Assembly: GCF_018873765.1 (NCBI RefSeq)
Contig: NC_057924.1
Span: 11,991,001-12,055,000, forward strand
Direction of reading: 5' to 3'
From: Telopea speciosissima
Lineage: Eukaryota > Streptophyta > Magnoliopsida > Proteales > Proteaceae
DNA length: 64,000 nt
Below, in pieces: positions 1 to 12,487 of the stretch. The stretch's first letter is position 1, and every line of letters starts with the position of its first letter. A program made the translations under genes and the position numbers. The notes beneath the pieces are model-generated. The model ran no database searches and was not told where the DNA came from. It saw nothing but the letters and a program-made list of their open reading frames with translations.

Positions 1-311
1 AGGTTCTTGATACTCCTGAGTCATGGCACAGCTGCAAGATTGTATTCATGAACCACCAAAGAAGATAGACACCATTAAAAAAAAAAAAAAAGATTCTTGT
101 GGTTCAAGAACCTGATTCCATAATAATTTCTTATACTCTTTAACCTAATCTTATTTCATAATCACTCTCAAATGATGACATAAAGTTCACTATTTCTCTA
201 AAATAGGATCTTTCTCTCATGAAATTTGCTCACTACCCTTCAATATAGGGCGTCCTTTTACCACCTCATAGGTGGGTTTCTCTATGCCTACTTGCTCAGA
301 GAACCCTCTTC

Positions 312-811
312 TGTTAGGTACTTGATCGATACACCAAAAGCTCCAAAGCTGATGGAACGCGTTAAATCAAGCTCTTTAATCTATCCAGTACTAGGCTGGC
401 CCACTCCATCAACCATACACTAGAGTGGGCCCCATTGGACACATAATAGACCACCATGCTTCCACAGCTGTCGTACTCTGCGGCTCTCACTCTAGGCAGC
501 TTTCACTCTAGTGGTAGGTAGCCCTTTTCAAGCGGCTCCACTCTGCTCGAAGGTTTTTGCCTGGCGGCTGGTAGCCCATTCTTGACGGTTTTCACTCTAC
601 TCTAGGTTGCCCTCTCCTAGGTAACTCTTTCCATGACTCGAACCCATGACGTGGTGTTTGGCTCTGATACCAAATGTTAGATACTTGATCGATACACCAA
701 AAACTCTCGAGTTTATGGAATGCGTTAAATCAAGCCCTTTAACCTATCTCATACTAGGCTAGTCCAATCTAATGCTCATACACTAGAATGGGCCCCATTG
801 GACACATAACA
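312..811 (-). mobile_element. TRIM (miniature LTR retrotransposon)
   Basis: Two direct repeats of about 137 bp (312-448 and 675-811) begin TGTTAG and end ACATAATA or ACATAACA. They flank a non-coding interior of about 226 bp. Next to the right repeat (661-672) lies the complement of TGGTATCAGAGC, the usual primer-binding site for initiator Met-tRNA, so the element reads on the minus strand with 675-811 as its 5' LTR. The flanking bases tcttc (307-311) and tctcc (812-816) match at four of five positions and look like a decayed target-site duplication. The element has no coding capacity. Size, LTR length and PBS fit a TRIM. I do not see the 5S-rRNA-like block that would mark the Cassandra family. 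Confidence 0.72.
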
Positions 812-852
812 TCTCCCTTCTCTAAAAGAGGAGACCTACCTCTCTGTCTCTC

Positions 853-880
853 AACACACCACACACACACACACACAAAT
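853..880. repeat. (CA)n microsatellite
   Basis: Short CA dinucleotide run. No gene is recognisable between 812 and 1788. Confidence 0.7.
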
Positions 881-1788
881 ATACCTTATAAGTTAAAGGT
901 GCTCCTATATATTCTTGTGTGTCTACATGTTTTCAACTTTCTGACCATTTGAGGAATAGTTCAAACATATCCTTGCCGAAGGCATTGCCCCTTTGTTGGT
1001 ACACATTGGTAAACAAACATGCCCCATGAAATGAAAGTATATACATACAAGAATTTCATAGCCGACCGACCGGCTGCCGGCCAGCTTCTAGTACAGCCAT
1101 TCACAGCCATTCCTTTCTAGGGCTCAATTAACCCCTCAATATTGTAACAATTGGAAATAAGTTCTCCTGAAAGCCTGAAAGGGGTTTCCTTCATTGCAGA
1201 AAAAAACATCACTGAAGGCCTCTAATTCTAATAACCTCTCCCCCCCCCCCCCCTCCTCTCCTTATAGAAGAAAACATCAAAACCAAATAGAGAACAAAAT
1301 AAGCCCATTGAAAGAAACCCAAATCAACAACAAGCCCATGTGGGCCTACGGCAGCAACAACAGGTCTGACCCTTTAAAAGCAATAGGTCCACATGATGAT
1401 TTGTGCTATTAACGTAGCAATGAAGCACATCCATGAGAAAGTGTTCTAACAGATACTAAAATTCATCAATTCAGCCCTACACAATTGTTGTCTTTTTGTT
1501 GAAAGGTGACAATTAAGTAGTGGCTCGTCTCTTAATGCTTGGCTCTTCTCATTTTGGTACCTACAACTGCTTTTCTCTTTTTGGAACAAAAATTTCGTCC
1601 TTAGTTGCAATTGGTGATGTGGTTTTTGCTAACCAAAGATCATGAAATACTATGTGAGTTTCTATTCTTTTCAGAGCACATGTTGGAACAGATAAACCCT
1701 CATGTGAAATGTGATGGAAAACACAAACATCACACACTAGGGAGATGACCATTACCGACACTTCTCTGGCCTACCCTTTACATTCTAT

Positions 1789-2122
1789 AGGGGTGTCAAT
1801 GGGCCGCGCTGGGCCAGGCTTGCCCTAAACCCTAGCCTAACCCTAATAGCCTTAACCTAAACCCAAGCCCATTCAGGCCCTGTCAGGGCCAAACATACCC
1901 TCAAACCAGCCCAACCTGGCAGGATTTTCTCAAGCCCGGCCCGTACCAGATTGACCCTGAATATCTTGACCCATTGAGTTGTGGAACTAACAAAACCCAC
2001 TTAGGCAAGCCCAAGCTAGTCCTGCCAAGGCCAAGGCCTCAACCCAGGCCCTGCCCGGCCTTGTTCGGGCTCAGGGCAGGTTAGAGCGAGCTAAGACTGG
2101 CTGGGTTTTTTTTGACACCCCT
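1789..2122. repeat. Fold-back repeat, GGGTGTCAA ends
   Basis: The segment starts with aggggtgtcaa and ends with ttgacacccct, an 11-bp terminal inverted repeat. The interior is built from GGCC/GCCC-rich words such as GGGCCAGG and AGCCCGGCCC. It resembles a common class of plant fold-back repeats. A related but distinct copy lies at 60329-60761. Confidence 0.5.
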
Positions 2123-2877
2123 AATATTCTACAGTTCCAGCCTTAATTTTCTGGGTCCCAATGACCTTTACTGTCTAGTCCCCATGGTGGTCCATTCTCA
2201 ATTTAGGGGTGTAAACCTGTTGGGCCCGGTCGGGTCTAATCAGTCCCCATCAATTTAAGGCCTTGCATTGTTTTCATTTTATTAAGTAAGCGGGCCTTTA
2301 TGTCAGGGCATGGAAACGTTTCTATTCGTTCTTTTCCGTTATTGAACTATAATCGGACTTTAAACAAGCTAATTGACTAATCAAACAATAAACGGTCCTT
2401 AAATGGGTTATAATTGAGGTAAATGAGCTTAAATTGGCTAAGGCCAGTACCTTGAACCGAGAATGCCCAATTATTAATCAATCAATGGTTGAGCTTAACA
2501 CGTTTAGTAAACGGTCGGACATGTCTCAAGCTTCAACCAGTCCGGTTCAGGTCGAGCCTACCGGTGTGGGTCTACTTTTGATACTCTAAGATCACATGTT
2601 AAATTTGATGGCATTGTAAATCATATAGCTCCACCATATATGGGTTTTCCCCTCGATTTTTCCTATTCACTCCTCTTGAGCTCACTTTCCTATACTTTTC
2701 AAATTTAACCCTCTATAATTTTTCTTTTTTTGGGTAGATTAAACCTTTATAATCACACAAGGGATGTCAGATTGATCAAAAAGTTATGCCCCAAGGATGG
2801 CGATGCTAACTTGTCCAATAAAATTGACCCTAATAACTGAATTCCAATATGGCAACAATTTAAGGTGCAGTAGAAGA

Positions 2878-3046
2878 GGGCGGTGTGCCTTGATACAACG
2901 ATAAGGTTGCTCCATGGTGACCAAGTGATCACGGGTTAGAGTCTAAAAACAGTCTCTCTGTAAAAGTAGGGGTAAGTTTGCATACATAATGACCCTCCCC
3001 AAACCCCGCTGTGGCAGGAGCCTTGTGCACTAGGTACGCCCTTTTT
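2878..3046 (+). mobile_element. Au-type SINE
   Basis: A tRNA-derived head (gttgctccatggtgaccaag, then the B-box-like cacgggttagagtct) is followed by the body words aaacagtctctctgtaaa, aggggtaagtttgcatac and atgaccctccccaaacccc, and a tail ending ggtacgcccttttt. This order and wording are those of the angiosperm Au SINE family. It is close to full length. Confidence 0.75.
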
Positions 3047-3094
3047 GTAGAAGAGGTTCCAAGTCACAATCATATCCTAACTTTGCCATCTATT

Positions 3095-3350
3095 GAATAT
3101 AAACGATTTATATTCAATCAAATACCCTCTCATGTATATGGATACATGTATTTTTTTAGCTCTCTGTGCATGTTCATGCACCTTCCCTTAATCCCAATAT
3201 TATCAAAGCTTTATTTTTTTCATTTGGCAAACTCTGTTTGGATTGAAACTAAACATATATGTAGAGATCTTTCATATCTAATTGTTCAAAAATTTTTAGC
3301 CTCATCTGATCTGCAACGTAGTAAATCTTTGGGCTTATCTGAAAGAGTTG
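3095..3350 (+). repeat. Dispersed repeat (second copy at 46.4-46.7 kb)
   Basis: The succession atcaaatac, tttcatgta, ccatgcacc-type words, ttggcaaac and tctgatctgc recurs in the same order at about 46435-46700 inside the IMP3 intron. An open frame of 149 codons over this stretch shows no domain and is treated as chance. Confidence 0.45.
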
Positions 3351-3751
3351 TGCAAGAAATCTTTGCCCTTTCGAAGTACTCGACAATTATAGTATTGACC
3401 AATATATTGTTACTTAATTTGGGTAAAAATATCTACATATTGAATTTGATATTCTCATAGAAATTTTTGTATTATGTTTCAATATGTAAGTTACATTATC
3501 TTTTATTTATTTACTTATTTTTATTTTTAAGGAAAAGGCTGAGCACGTTAGCAACGTTACCCAGATTTGTGTCTACCTCTCTCCCCTCCTAGTGAAAAGA
3601 CCCCCTACCTCCCTTGTCCCATCCCTCAAAAATGTGTCTGGTCACCCGCTAGATTACTTGGACTGAGCGGCGTGCCTATCCCTTCCCTTTATTTTTATTT
3701 ATATATTTTTGTACTTTAAAGACAATTCTATACAATGGTTTCTGTTGAAAA

Positions 3752-3875
3752 ACAAAGTGGGTGAGGTTTGGCGCAGCAATTAAGTTGCGCTATTATTGCA
3801 ATCACCTGGTTATAGATTTGAAACATAGAAACAGCCTCTCTGTGAAACGGGAGTAAGCGCCCCCCCCCCCCCCCA
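3752..3875 (+). mobile_element. Au SINE fragment (5' half)
   Basis: A degraded head (ggtttggcgcagcaattaag) and the body word acagcctctctgtgaaac match the Au SINE layout. The 3' half is replaced by a poly-C run. Confidence 0.55.
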
Positions 3876-4493
3876 AAACAAAGTATGGTTCATGAAATCA
3901 ACTTTGGTATCTAAAATAAAAAAGAAGGATACGGATGTTATAGTAAAATGCAAATGGACAAAATTGGATAAACCACAAGTCTATCTTGAGAGAGAAGAGG
4001 GTTAAATGGGCCCTGCGGGCCAGGCTTCTATCCAATCCACGTTTTTACCTAACTGCCCAAGAACACACGTTTTTGGTATTGGGCCGCTTGATTCAACATA
4101 TGTGTATAGCCCAGTACAATTAGCCCAAACGACAATGCTGAGATGGAAAAGGCACCACTGGTCTGAAGGCAAAACCAGGGCAGGAATAGCCTTCAGACCA
4201 GACCGAGGGACTTTTTTCGATCCATATGCTTTGTGAAATGGGTAAAAGTTGGATCTCTATCCCTTGCGGTTCCTGTTTGGTACAATTCCTGCAATTCCTC
4301 TTATAGGGGGCGGAAATGATCACCTTGGCCCCTGCCCAAACACACTGCCCGGGTGGAGTCCACCCTCCTCTTATTAGAGACACTAGGGAACTATACTGAG
4401 CAGGAAATCACAAGAGAAAATTTCCGCAAAGGTTTCCTTTCATGACCACCATGTTAAGGATAGATTTATCAGAAGAATCCAAATATCTTTCGT

Positions 4494-4740
4494 TCGTTGT
4501 ACTCTCAATGTATTATTTTGGGAAAGAAAATGCCACTGAGTTGTGCAGTGCACGCCACCTCCTACGCCCAGACACAATGAAGTGAGTAATGATCGCCTCA
4601 ACCCCCTAGATAGGTGGAAATGATCAGGGGGTGTAGCGGTCATTTCGTGCACCCTTGTGTCTGGGCACAAGGGCGGCGTGTGCTGCATGACTGGGTGGCG
4701 TTCTCTTTCCCAAAATAATACATAAAGAGTGCAACAACGG
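4494..4740. mobile_element. MITE with about 50-bp terminal inverted repeats
   Basis: The left end (around 4496-4550) and the reverse complement of the right end (around 4690-4740) share tattattttgggaaag and the following gccac...gtgca block. The interior contains a 'cccagacaca / tgtgtctggg' inverted pair. It is non-coding, about 247 bp, and typical of a miniature inverted-repeat element. Confidence 0.65.
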
Positions 4741-5036
4741 TAGCCATCAATGATGGAATCCTTAAGTTGGCAGATCGAGCTCCTCTACTGCGCAGGGGTG
4801 CGTCAAAGATCTTCTGGCGCAACACCAGAGCTTGCCACATGGACGATCTCCCATTTGGACTGTGTGAATCAATGAAGCACAGCCAAGCGTGGTGCACATA
4901 CAATGGACAAGAGGATTTCTTAATTTCAAAATTCGGATTTCCAACTCGATCGATGCTGGTTAAATGGGAGCTCATCCACGTCACAAGCTCTGGTGCCACG
5001 CTAGAAGATGTCCGACCCACCCCGCCTGCACCGTAA

Positions 5037-7361
5037 AGAAGTCCCGATACTTAAGTTAGCGGAAACATGGATTTGCCATCCATCTATAAAAACAAAACTC
5101 CAAACAAGATTGAGACACGACGAGAATCACGCATCACATGAGGCAGCAAAATTTCCCAACAAACACATGGGAAATTCCAAGGCAGGATTTGTTGCAACGT
5201 TATCGATCTATTCCTTAAATTAGAAAAACAGGGTTGGTGGAATCCATATTTATTATATACCACCTCTTCCTTCTCATCAAAGGTCATGTATTAAAAGGGA
5301 AATGGAAAAGAAAGAGGACCATAGGAAAATCACAAATAGTACAATATCTATAAATCTAGGACATCCATGTTTTGCACATTTTAAATTAAGGGGACAAGTG
5401 GATATGAACCTCAAATGATGTTTTTATGGAGAGAAATTCTTCATGACAAATGCTTGGTTGGATTTGTGGTTAAATCTTTTTCTTGTTTGTCATGAATTTT
5501 GCTTTTTATTAATGCAAGAAAATGATTTCTTACATAGGGCGGTAGCGATGTTATTTTATGAGAGAGAGAGAGAGAGAAAGCCTGCACTTGATCACAATGG
5601 AACAACCTGACTGTTGCACCAAGGCCCCGTCGCCCTCTACTTTTTTGTAGTACATGTTAATAAAATATTTATCTCTTTTTTAATCCTTATAAATATATGC
5701 ACTAATTTCATTTAGAAAAAAAAAGAATATACCCAATATTGCAGGGTTTGGAGAAGGTCATAATATATACAATGGTACACATGGTTTGTCGAGAATGTAC
5801 TTCCCAACTCAAACCCACAACCAATTTTGTGGAATAACAACAAACTTAACCTTATTGACTATATTATATATGATTGGACTTAACTTCTCCTGATAACTAG
5901 GAAGGGTTAAAGTCCAAGTCCTCTTATATTACATTACAAGAAGCATATGCTATGATAGATACTAGAAAAGTTGCAGGATTTGAGGTCTAATAGCAATGAT
6001 AAATAAAAGTATGGTAAAAATGAAATTTCCTTCAAGTTTACTTTGACCTACTATCTCATAGACCATAAACTCTAAAATCTAAAACTTTTCTTTAAAAAAA
6101 AAAAATTTGATCTAATTTTGACCAGCCAATTAGTCACTAATACATATTATGTCATCATTTCTTTGTTCCCAAATTAGATGGCAGGATAGAAAGGAAAATC
6201 GAATAAGTAATCTTTATATTTTTATTCCTATCTAATAATACCTATAATTTATTCTTTTTTTCTTCTTTGAAAAAGAAAGGTACACGTGTCAATACTGGAT
6301 CGAGTCATGAGTCCATTTGACTCGGTTCCTTCTAAAAAGAGGTGAAGTGGGTGAACATCTTCTCCCACCGAGTAAAAGGGTAGCTATCCATCCATCTCTG
6401 GACCTTACTGCCAAATAACACGTTTGAGTAAAGGATAGAATTTTATCCTCTTATTGGTTCTCACGTTACGTCAATTATTGACACTCGTTGGGTATTATCG
6501 TCAATTAGCCTAATGAAAAATATGTGCTAGTACTAGAATACCCCTACTACTTTACAAAAAAAAAAGAACCTTTTTAGTATTAATGGAATCATGCGATGGC
6601 ATCTGAACAGAGGTTCTGCCAAACTGTTGCACTTTACGACTTTATTTGATTCGTTTACCAGAAGTGTTGTGAACGACGTGGGTGACACCTCAGCAACCAT
6701 CACTTACACATCACCCCATATCTATGACGTAAGTGCATGCGTTATTTAACTAATCAACTCCCACTTTTTATATCGCCGCTAATAAAAGCCAAATAAAAAA
6801 AATAAAAAAGCACGTGTGGGAATAAATGCAAGATGACGGCTCTATTTCGTGTTAATGGAAATGGTCAATGCGAATCTTATCTTAATTAATACTAAGTAAG
6901 AAGAATGGTGTTTGGTTGCGTGGCCTTTGTATTAGGATGACGTCAATGAGAGGACATGTAGAAGGATTTTTCATATTGTGGGGGGTGGGACGATCTTTTT
7001 AGAGGGTTGTATGCAGGTGTTACACGCGACCATGTAATGTTCTGTTTTCTTGATACCTTCTGCCTCTAAGAAGGAAACACTAATCCATTGAGATAACAAT
7101 TGTTTTATTTAAATTATAATTATTATACTTTTTTAAGTCAAATATAAGGAAAAATTATGATTAAACTATATGAGAAATTAAGAAATGAAAGAGATGGGAA
7201 GTGAGAAGGAACCCATTAATTGATTATCAAAATTTTAGTATTAGATTAATAGTGGTTAAATAGGTCATACTTAATAGGTTAAAGTTAAAGTTAAAAATTC
7301 AATTTAGGATTGATATTGTTGTCGTCCTTTAGATAAGGATGGAATAATGAAATGGGATAAA
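5037..7361. other. Intergenic stretch, no gene recognised
   Basis: AT-rich sequence with short GA and poly-A runs and no domain-bearing frame. A TATAAAA-like box near 5084 and several ACGT cores (for example near 6283, 6812 and 6939) have no associated gene that I can see. Confidence 0.5.
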
Positions 7362-7499
7362 GTTCTCTACATTGGAGGTGCAGGGAGTGCCCAGACACAT
7401 CGAAAATGGGCGAAATGACTAGTCCACCGCCTTGAATCCAAACCCCGCCCCATGTATCTAGCCACAGTTTGCACCCAGATACGCTCCCAAGTAGAGAAC
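7362..7499. mobile_element. Short MITE-like hairpin
   Basis: It is bounded by gttctctac and gtagagaac, a perfect 9-bp terminal inverted repeat. Interior words such as cccagacacatcg resemble those of the other MITEs in the window. Confidence 0.5.
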
Positions 7500-9200
7500 A
7501 TCGCCCCTAATGAAATATAGTATATTTGATATAGTCCAAAATACATCTCAAGAATACACAAAACACCATGCCATCACTCTTTCTATGATTTCATAGTTAA
7601 AGCTTCAGTCCAAAATATAATTCAATTTTAGACTTGTTTGGATGAGGCTTTAACTATGAAATTAGAGAGAGGGTGATGCCCTGATGGGTAAGGGTCACTT
7701 TCAAAAGTGATAGATTTTATAGATAACAATGGGTAAGGCCCTTTGATTGAGGGGGGCAGGGGACTGACTGAATGTTTAATGGGTTTTGCTGACCTCACAA
7801 AAATGACTTCAAAGCCATCTCACTGTCTTATCTCTCAACATGTCATATATGTGGGATCTCATGCAATCAAAATCCATATAAAGAAATAAATAAAATTGTA
7901 ACGATGTGATTGGGGTTATGATGTCACATTTTTTCAAGAAATTAGCATTTCGTTATTTGTTAAATAAAATGAGACACTCCATAAAATACTAGTTGGGGAT
8001 TCGTAGAATCCAAAACTTAAAAGCATTACTTCAAAGGTATATTAAGATACAAGACTAAAGTTTTATAACTTTTAATATTTCAATACTCTCTCTCATGTGT
8101 AGCTTCGACATACATGTGAATATGTACATCTTAGGCAGAGATAACCCAAAGTTATATTAAAACACATTCAAATATTCAGATAACTAATATGAGACTATAA
8201 CTCTATAACTCCCAACACTATTTTTTTTACAAAATTTTACCTTTTGACCATTCCATGTGGTATGTCTTAGATTGGGTAAGATGAATTCTATTGTTCTACA
8301 CTTGAGAACTCATTTGGTTGGCCATTCCTTTTGATATTTTCTTAGGCATTAATTTCCATTTGAAAACAATTAATAAGTTCTCTTGTGCTTGACTAATTGT
8401 GTTTTCTTTCACATGAAGCTTGTGATCATGCATCCCCCTTAGCCTAATTTCAATTATTATTTTTTTTAGTTGCAAAGAAAATTTGGTCACTTGGTCTTAG
8501 AATGTAACTCAACATTAACTCTTGCCTTAATATAAATAACATTTCTTTCATAAAATTCTATTAATTATTCTTCTTCTAAAAGATTTTAAACATGACACAA
8601 GAGAAAGCAGGTCCATTAATTACTCCCTTAATTGATTACCCTATTAGACTTCATTCAGAGTTAAGATTGAAGTTTAAGTGAAATAAAATTCTCATTGGTA
8701 AGTTGGAGTAAAGTGAACTAAATGAAATGAAAGTAGGAAAAAGTAATTACCAATAAATAAAAAATTAAAAAAAAAAGGAAAAAGTGCAAGGGGTGTTTGG
8801 TCCTAAGTAAAAGTGATAGAAAGAGATATTAAAAAAAAAAAAAAAAACTAGTAGGGATAAACATAAATAGGATTTTCTAGTGATTTTTTTGCAAGAAATA
8901 AAAATAATGTGAAGTAAAATAATATCAATGAAAAATGGCCCCAAATGTCTTTGCATGTAAAAGATTTCCAACAAAAATAATATGGAATTTTTTAATCAAA
9001 TTTTATTTATTTTATTATGTTGAAATAATTTTCAAGGCACTAAATTGAGACATGGCAAAGTTGAATTAACACAAAGTGACAATATAGATAACTTGTACAC
9101 CTAGTTCGATTGCTAATTGATTTGCAATGTAGCAAATAATAATATGGTTTTACAAACCCACTTTCATACATTATTTTCAATAGAATTGTTTATTACATAT
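7500..9200. other. Intergenic stretch, no gene recognised
   Basis: AT-rich sequence with homopolymer runs. A weak inverted pair (tttcatagttaaagc at about 7590 and gctttaactatgaaat at about 7648) suggests another small hairpin. Confidence 0.4.
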
Positions 9201-9388
9201 TTTATATAAGGGAAGCAGTTTTCTGCACGGGAGTGTGGCCTATGCCAGCACTCCCATGTGTCTATCTCTCTCCTCCTTAAAACAAGGGGGCAGAGGTGTC
9301 TTTTCACATGGGGAGGAGAGAGATAGACTCATCGGAATGCTGACATAGGCCACACTCCCGAACATAGATCTTTTGCCCTTTATATAAA
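9201..9388. mobile_element. MITE, TTTATATAAGGG ends
   Basis: The left arm starts tttatataaggg and runs into gggagtgtggcctatg. The right arm ends ccctttatataaa after cataggccacactccc. Further in, tctatctctctcctcc pairs with ggaggagagagataga. The 188-bp element is an almost complete stem with a purine-rich loop. It is non-coding. Confidence 0.72.
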
Positions 9389-10066
9389 TAGATAAATAAT
9401 ATAATATTTATTTATGAAAATTATTTTTATACATTAGTGAAAAAATGATTAAAAACCCAATATATGAATGCCACTATTAAAGTAGGATATTGCTTTCGTC
9501 CATAGTAAAAGAAACAACTAGCCGACTTTATTTAGCAAACTTGGTGAACACTATATCATTCTTTAGACATGTTTCAAATTCTACCAAAAAAAGACGTGTT
9601 CCAAGTTTCAAACCAAACAAAAATTTTCACATGTTAAAATAAAGATGGTGAAAAAATAATATTTTTATTTTTATTTTATCTATTTTTAGGGGTTCCATGT
9701 AAGAAGAACTGGGTGATGTGTTCTAAACAAGGTTTTATGAATCAGGAATTAGTCAATTCAATTCGAAATCAGCCGTGACTGATCTGATCTTAGATCGGAA
9801 TCATCACTGATTGATTTTGTATTTTAAAACCCTGGTTCTAAGCAACCTGTCTCACATATTCTATGAGGTTACCAAAGCCATTGCAATATAAGGAAGAAGA
9901 AGCCAACAAAATATATAATGCCACTTTCTTTTCTAGCCTATTTTTGGACCGTGCATCTCTTTTTGCTATATGGCAAAGTTGGATGGGGTTTAAATTGTAG
10001 GCAAGTAGATCTCTATGCTCCATGCTCACATTTTCAACTTTTTTCCTTGGTCGGTGTTATCTATGG

Positions 10067-10207
10067 GGGGAGTGTGGCCCCAGCTTGGGGTGGGGGATTT
10101 GAGAGCACCACGTTGGCGTCATGGCGATGGGATTTTCGCCTTTCATAGGGGTGGGGTGGTCATTTTCTGTCTCTCTCTGTGTCTAGGAGTAAATGATACA
10201 CTCTCCC
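10067..10207. mobile_element. MITE-like copy, GGGAGTGTGGCC family
   Basis: It is bounded by gggagtgtggcc and acactctccc. The interior contains the ggggtggtcatttt word also seen in related hairpins. The arms are shorter and less paired than at 9201-9388. Confidence 0.4.
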
Positions 10208-11061
10208 ATAAAGAATTTTTTTTTTTCTTTTTGGTATAAAAATTGAACATAATTTTACTAGTATAAAATAAAATCGAAAAAATAAAAAACACATAACTAC
10301 CAAGAGAGCATATAAGTATATATGGACCACGAATGGATAACCATTACAATTATAAGGAATGTTGACTCAATGAATTTGGCTATGAAACTTTACATATAGC
10401 CAATGAAAACCATGCATTATATATAACGATCATAATCACAAAATTACCCTTCCACATGACATAATTAAGCTGTTCATCCAAAAATTAAATCTCTAGATGT
10501 GTCTTGTGAACCCATCAAGAGATATTTTTGCTTAAAAGATACAGATTTTTATAAGTATCGTTCAATAAAAATTGGCATTAAGTTTTTCTCAATCCATAGA
10601 GAAGGATAGCTCTCCAATGAAATCGAAACCCCTCCTTTACAACAAGGGCAGTAGTATAAGAAAGAATTTGCACAATACAACTAATGAGGGATTGGAAAAT
10701 AATAGTTTCCATGATTTGAGATCACAAGAGAGTAAATAAATTAAGCCCAAAAAAAAGGTAAAAAGAGAATCCTACTCTGTTTTTGTCTCTTAAGCTTCCA
10801 TAACCTTAGCGCAAAGAATCAGGGCAAATTTTCTATTATAATCTCCAAGAACCAATAATAAATATCCAATGGATGAAAAGTGAAATCAAAGGGAGGAAAA
10901 AAAAATATTTACAACGAACTATTTTGTCCCGAAAATTAAAATTTTGATCCTGGGAAGGACCACAACTAATATCTTTATCCCCCTTTGTTCGAGGATAATG
11001 CCTTCCTATTCTCTCAATAGAAATCTGAATTCTTGTTTTCTGGAATTTGTTTTGCTTGATT

Positions 11062-12265
11062 TCATTGCCGATATAGATAGTCTCCTGATGCCGACTGAAG
11101 TGAATACTTGAATCCATATGGATCTAGTGGATCGGTGAATGGATGAGCGAACATGTTTGAATTTTGCTGAAAGAAGCTTGAATTATCGATTCCTTGTTGC
11201 TGTGATCTAATTCCGCTCTCCACTTCTTCTTCGATTGAACTTTCGTGCTTGTCCGATGGAGACTCCACTTGACAAAGCTGAGGAAGAGATGGAAAGTATA
11301 ACTCATTCGTTGGAAGCGAAGAGCTAACAACCCCTGTATTGTTCCATTCGAATTTCCCATTATTCCAAGGGTTTTGATTTTGATTTTGGATGTTGAGTTT
11401 CTCATCTTGAAATTGAAGATTCTTAAAAGAACTAATCCTTGGAAGATCAAAGAAGTGATCATCGATTTCAGGGAGAGATTGAAGAACATCATCAAATTGA
11501 GAAGATGAAGAAGATGTCGAAGCATGGCTCTGTTCTTCTTTCTTCCAAAGACCTGACACCGACTTTTGGGTACTGGAGTTTTTCTTATATATCCGGCACA
11601 GAACCCAATCATCCAACTGTGAAGGAACAAAAAAGGAAAGAATTGTTAAAACCCAAAATCCAGAAACACAAATCAAATCAAAGAAGTTGCAGAGTGGAAA
11701 TTTGAAAGAATCCTTACTCGAGTGCTACCGTTCTTCCTTGTTGGTTCTGAAAGCCGATACTCATGCATAATCCAGTTCGTCTTGGTTCCTTTAGGAGCCT
11801 TTCCAATATAGAAAACCAAAGCTTTCTTTATTCCAACTTTCCGGCCATTCGTCGTAATAATTTTATCGGTTCCAGTAGCCTTCCAATAACCAGAACCTGC
11901 AACTCTGTTCGGCCGAGAACCGTTGGGGTATTTCCGATCTCTGGGACTAAAGAAATACCACTCTTTCTCTCCAAAGGTAGCTTTGCCTGCAAAGAAACGT
12001 ACAAGATTTAGAATCTAAGCTTTCCAAGCTTCCAGCAAAATCGTTAATAAATCTCGCATAACTAGTAATGGTACTCACTTGGAAGAAGCCATGGATCGAA
12101 CTTATAAAGATCGATTTCGCCGATAAGTTGCAGAGCTAAATCATTGCCGGCGGCTTTCCGGCATAAATAATGAACCAAAAGCTCCTCATCTGTCGGGTAA
12201 AACCGGAATCCCGGCGGTAAATCTAGATTCTTGACAGGATCTGACGCTGGCATCTCCATCTGCAT
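11062..12265 (-). CDS. NAC transcription factor, SNAC-A / RD26-like
   Basis: This is a plant-specific DNA-binding transcription factor acting in the nucleus. Three exons are joined by GT-AG introns: 12079-12265, 11718-11986 and 11062-11616 (introns of 92 and 101 bp), giving 336 residues. The start is the ATG at 12265. The frame extends upstream only through a non-ATG codon. The NAC domain fills residues 16-164, with subdomain [16 protein letters not shown], then [32 protein letters not shown] and [12 protein letters not shown]; the intron positions are those usual for NAC genes. The C-terminal half is low in complexity, Ser/Gln/Asn-rich and acidic, and keeps a serine run followed by [13 protein letters not shown], a motif known from the RD26/ANAC019/ANAC055 clade. 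Members of that clade mediate ABA, drought and senescence responses. The clade call rests on remembered motifs; the NAC assignment itself is secure. Confidence 0.93.
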
Positions 12266-12397
12266 CGGCGGCTGTTCTTTTGTTTCCTTCTTCAGTTCTG
12301 ATTGCACAGAGAGAGAGAGAGAGAAAAGAGGAAATCAGAAACTGTTTCTGTAAATCTATTTCTTCTTTTTTTTTCGAGTTTCACGCCTATGAAGGGT

Positions 12398-12405
12398 TAT
12401 ATATA
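12398..12405 (-). promoter_or_regulatory. TATA box of the NAC gene
   Basis: On the minus strand the sequence reads CTATATATAA, about 135 bp upstream of the start codon. This would place transcription start near 12370 and leave a 5' UTR of roughly 100 nt containing a CT-rich run. Confidence 0.65.
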
Positions 12406-12487
12406 GGCGGGAAATAAGTAAGAGTCAGGGTTGTGTTATTTAGGGAAGTGGGGGACCACATTGAGTTAATTCCCGTTAATTTACTGC

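Noticed and set aside
312..811. Cassandra-type TRIM
   Set aside because: Cassandra LTRs carry a 5S-rRNA-like promoter block; I could not find it in these LTRs, so only the general TRIM class is claimed.
3011..3460. 149-codon open frame on the plus strand
   Set aside because: It starts inside an Au SINE tail, runs through a dispersed repeat also present at 46.4 kb, and shows no domain.
4640..5036. Overlapping open frames of 60-126 codons on both strands
   Set aside because: They overlap a MITE arm and mirror each other across strands. There is no recognisable domain or splice support.
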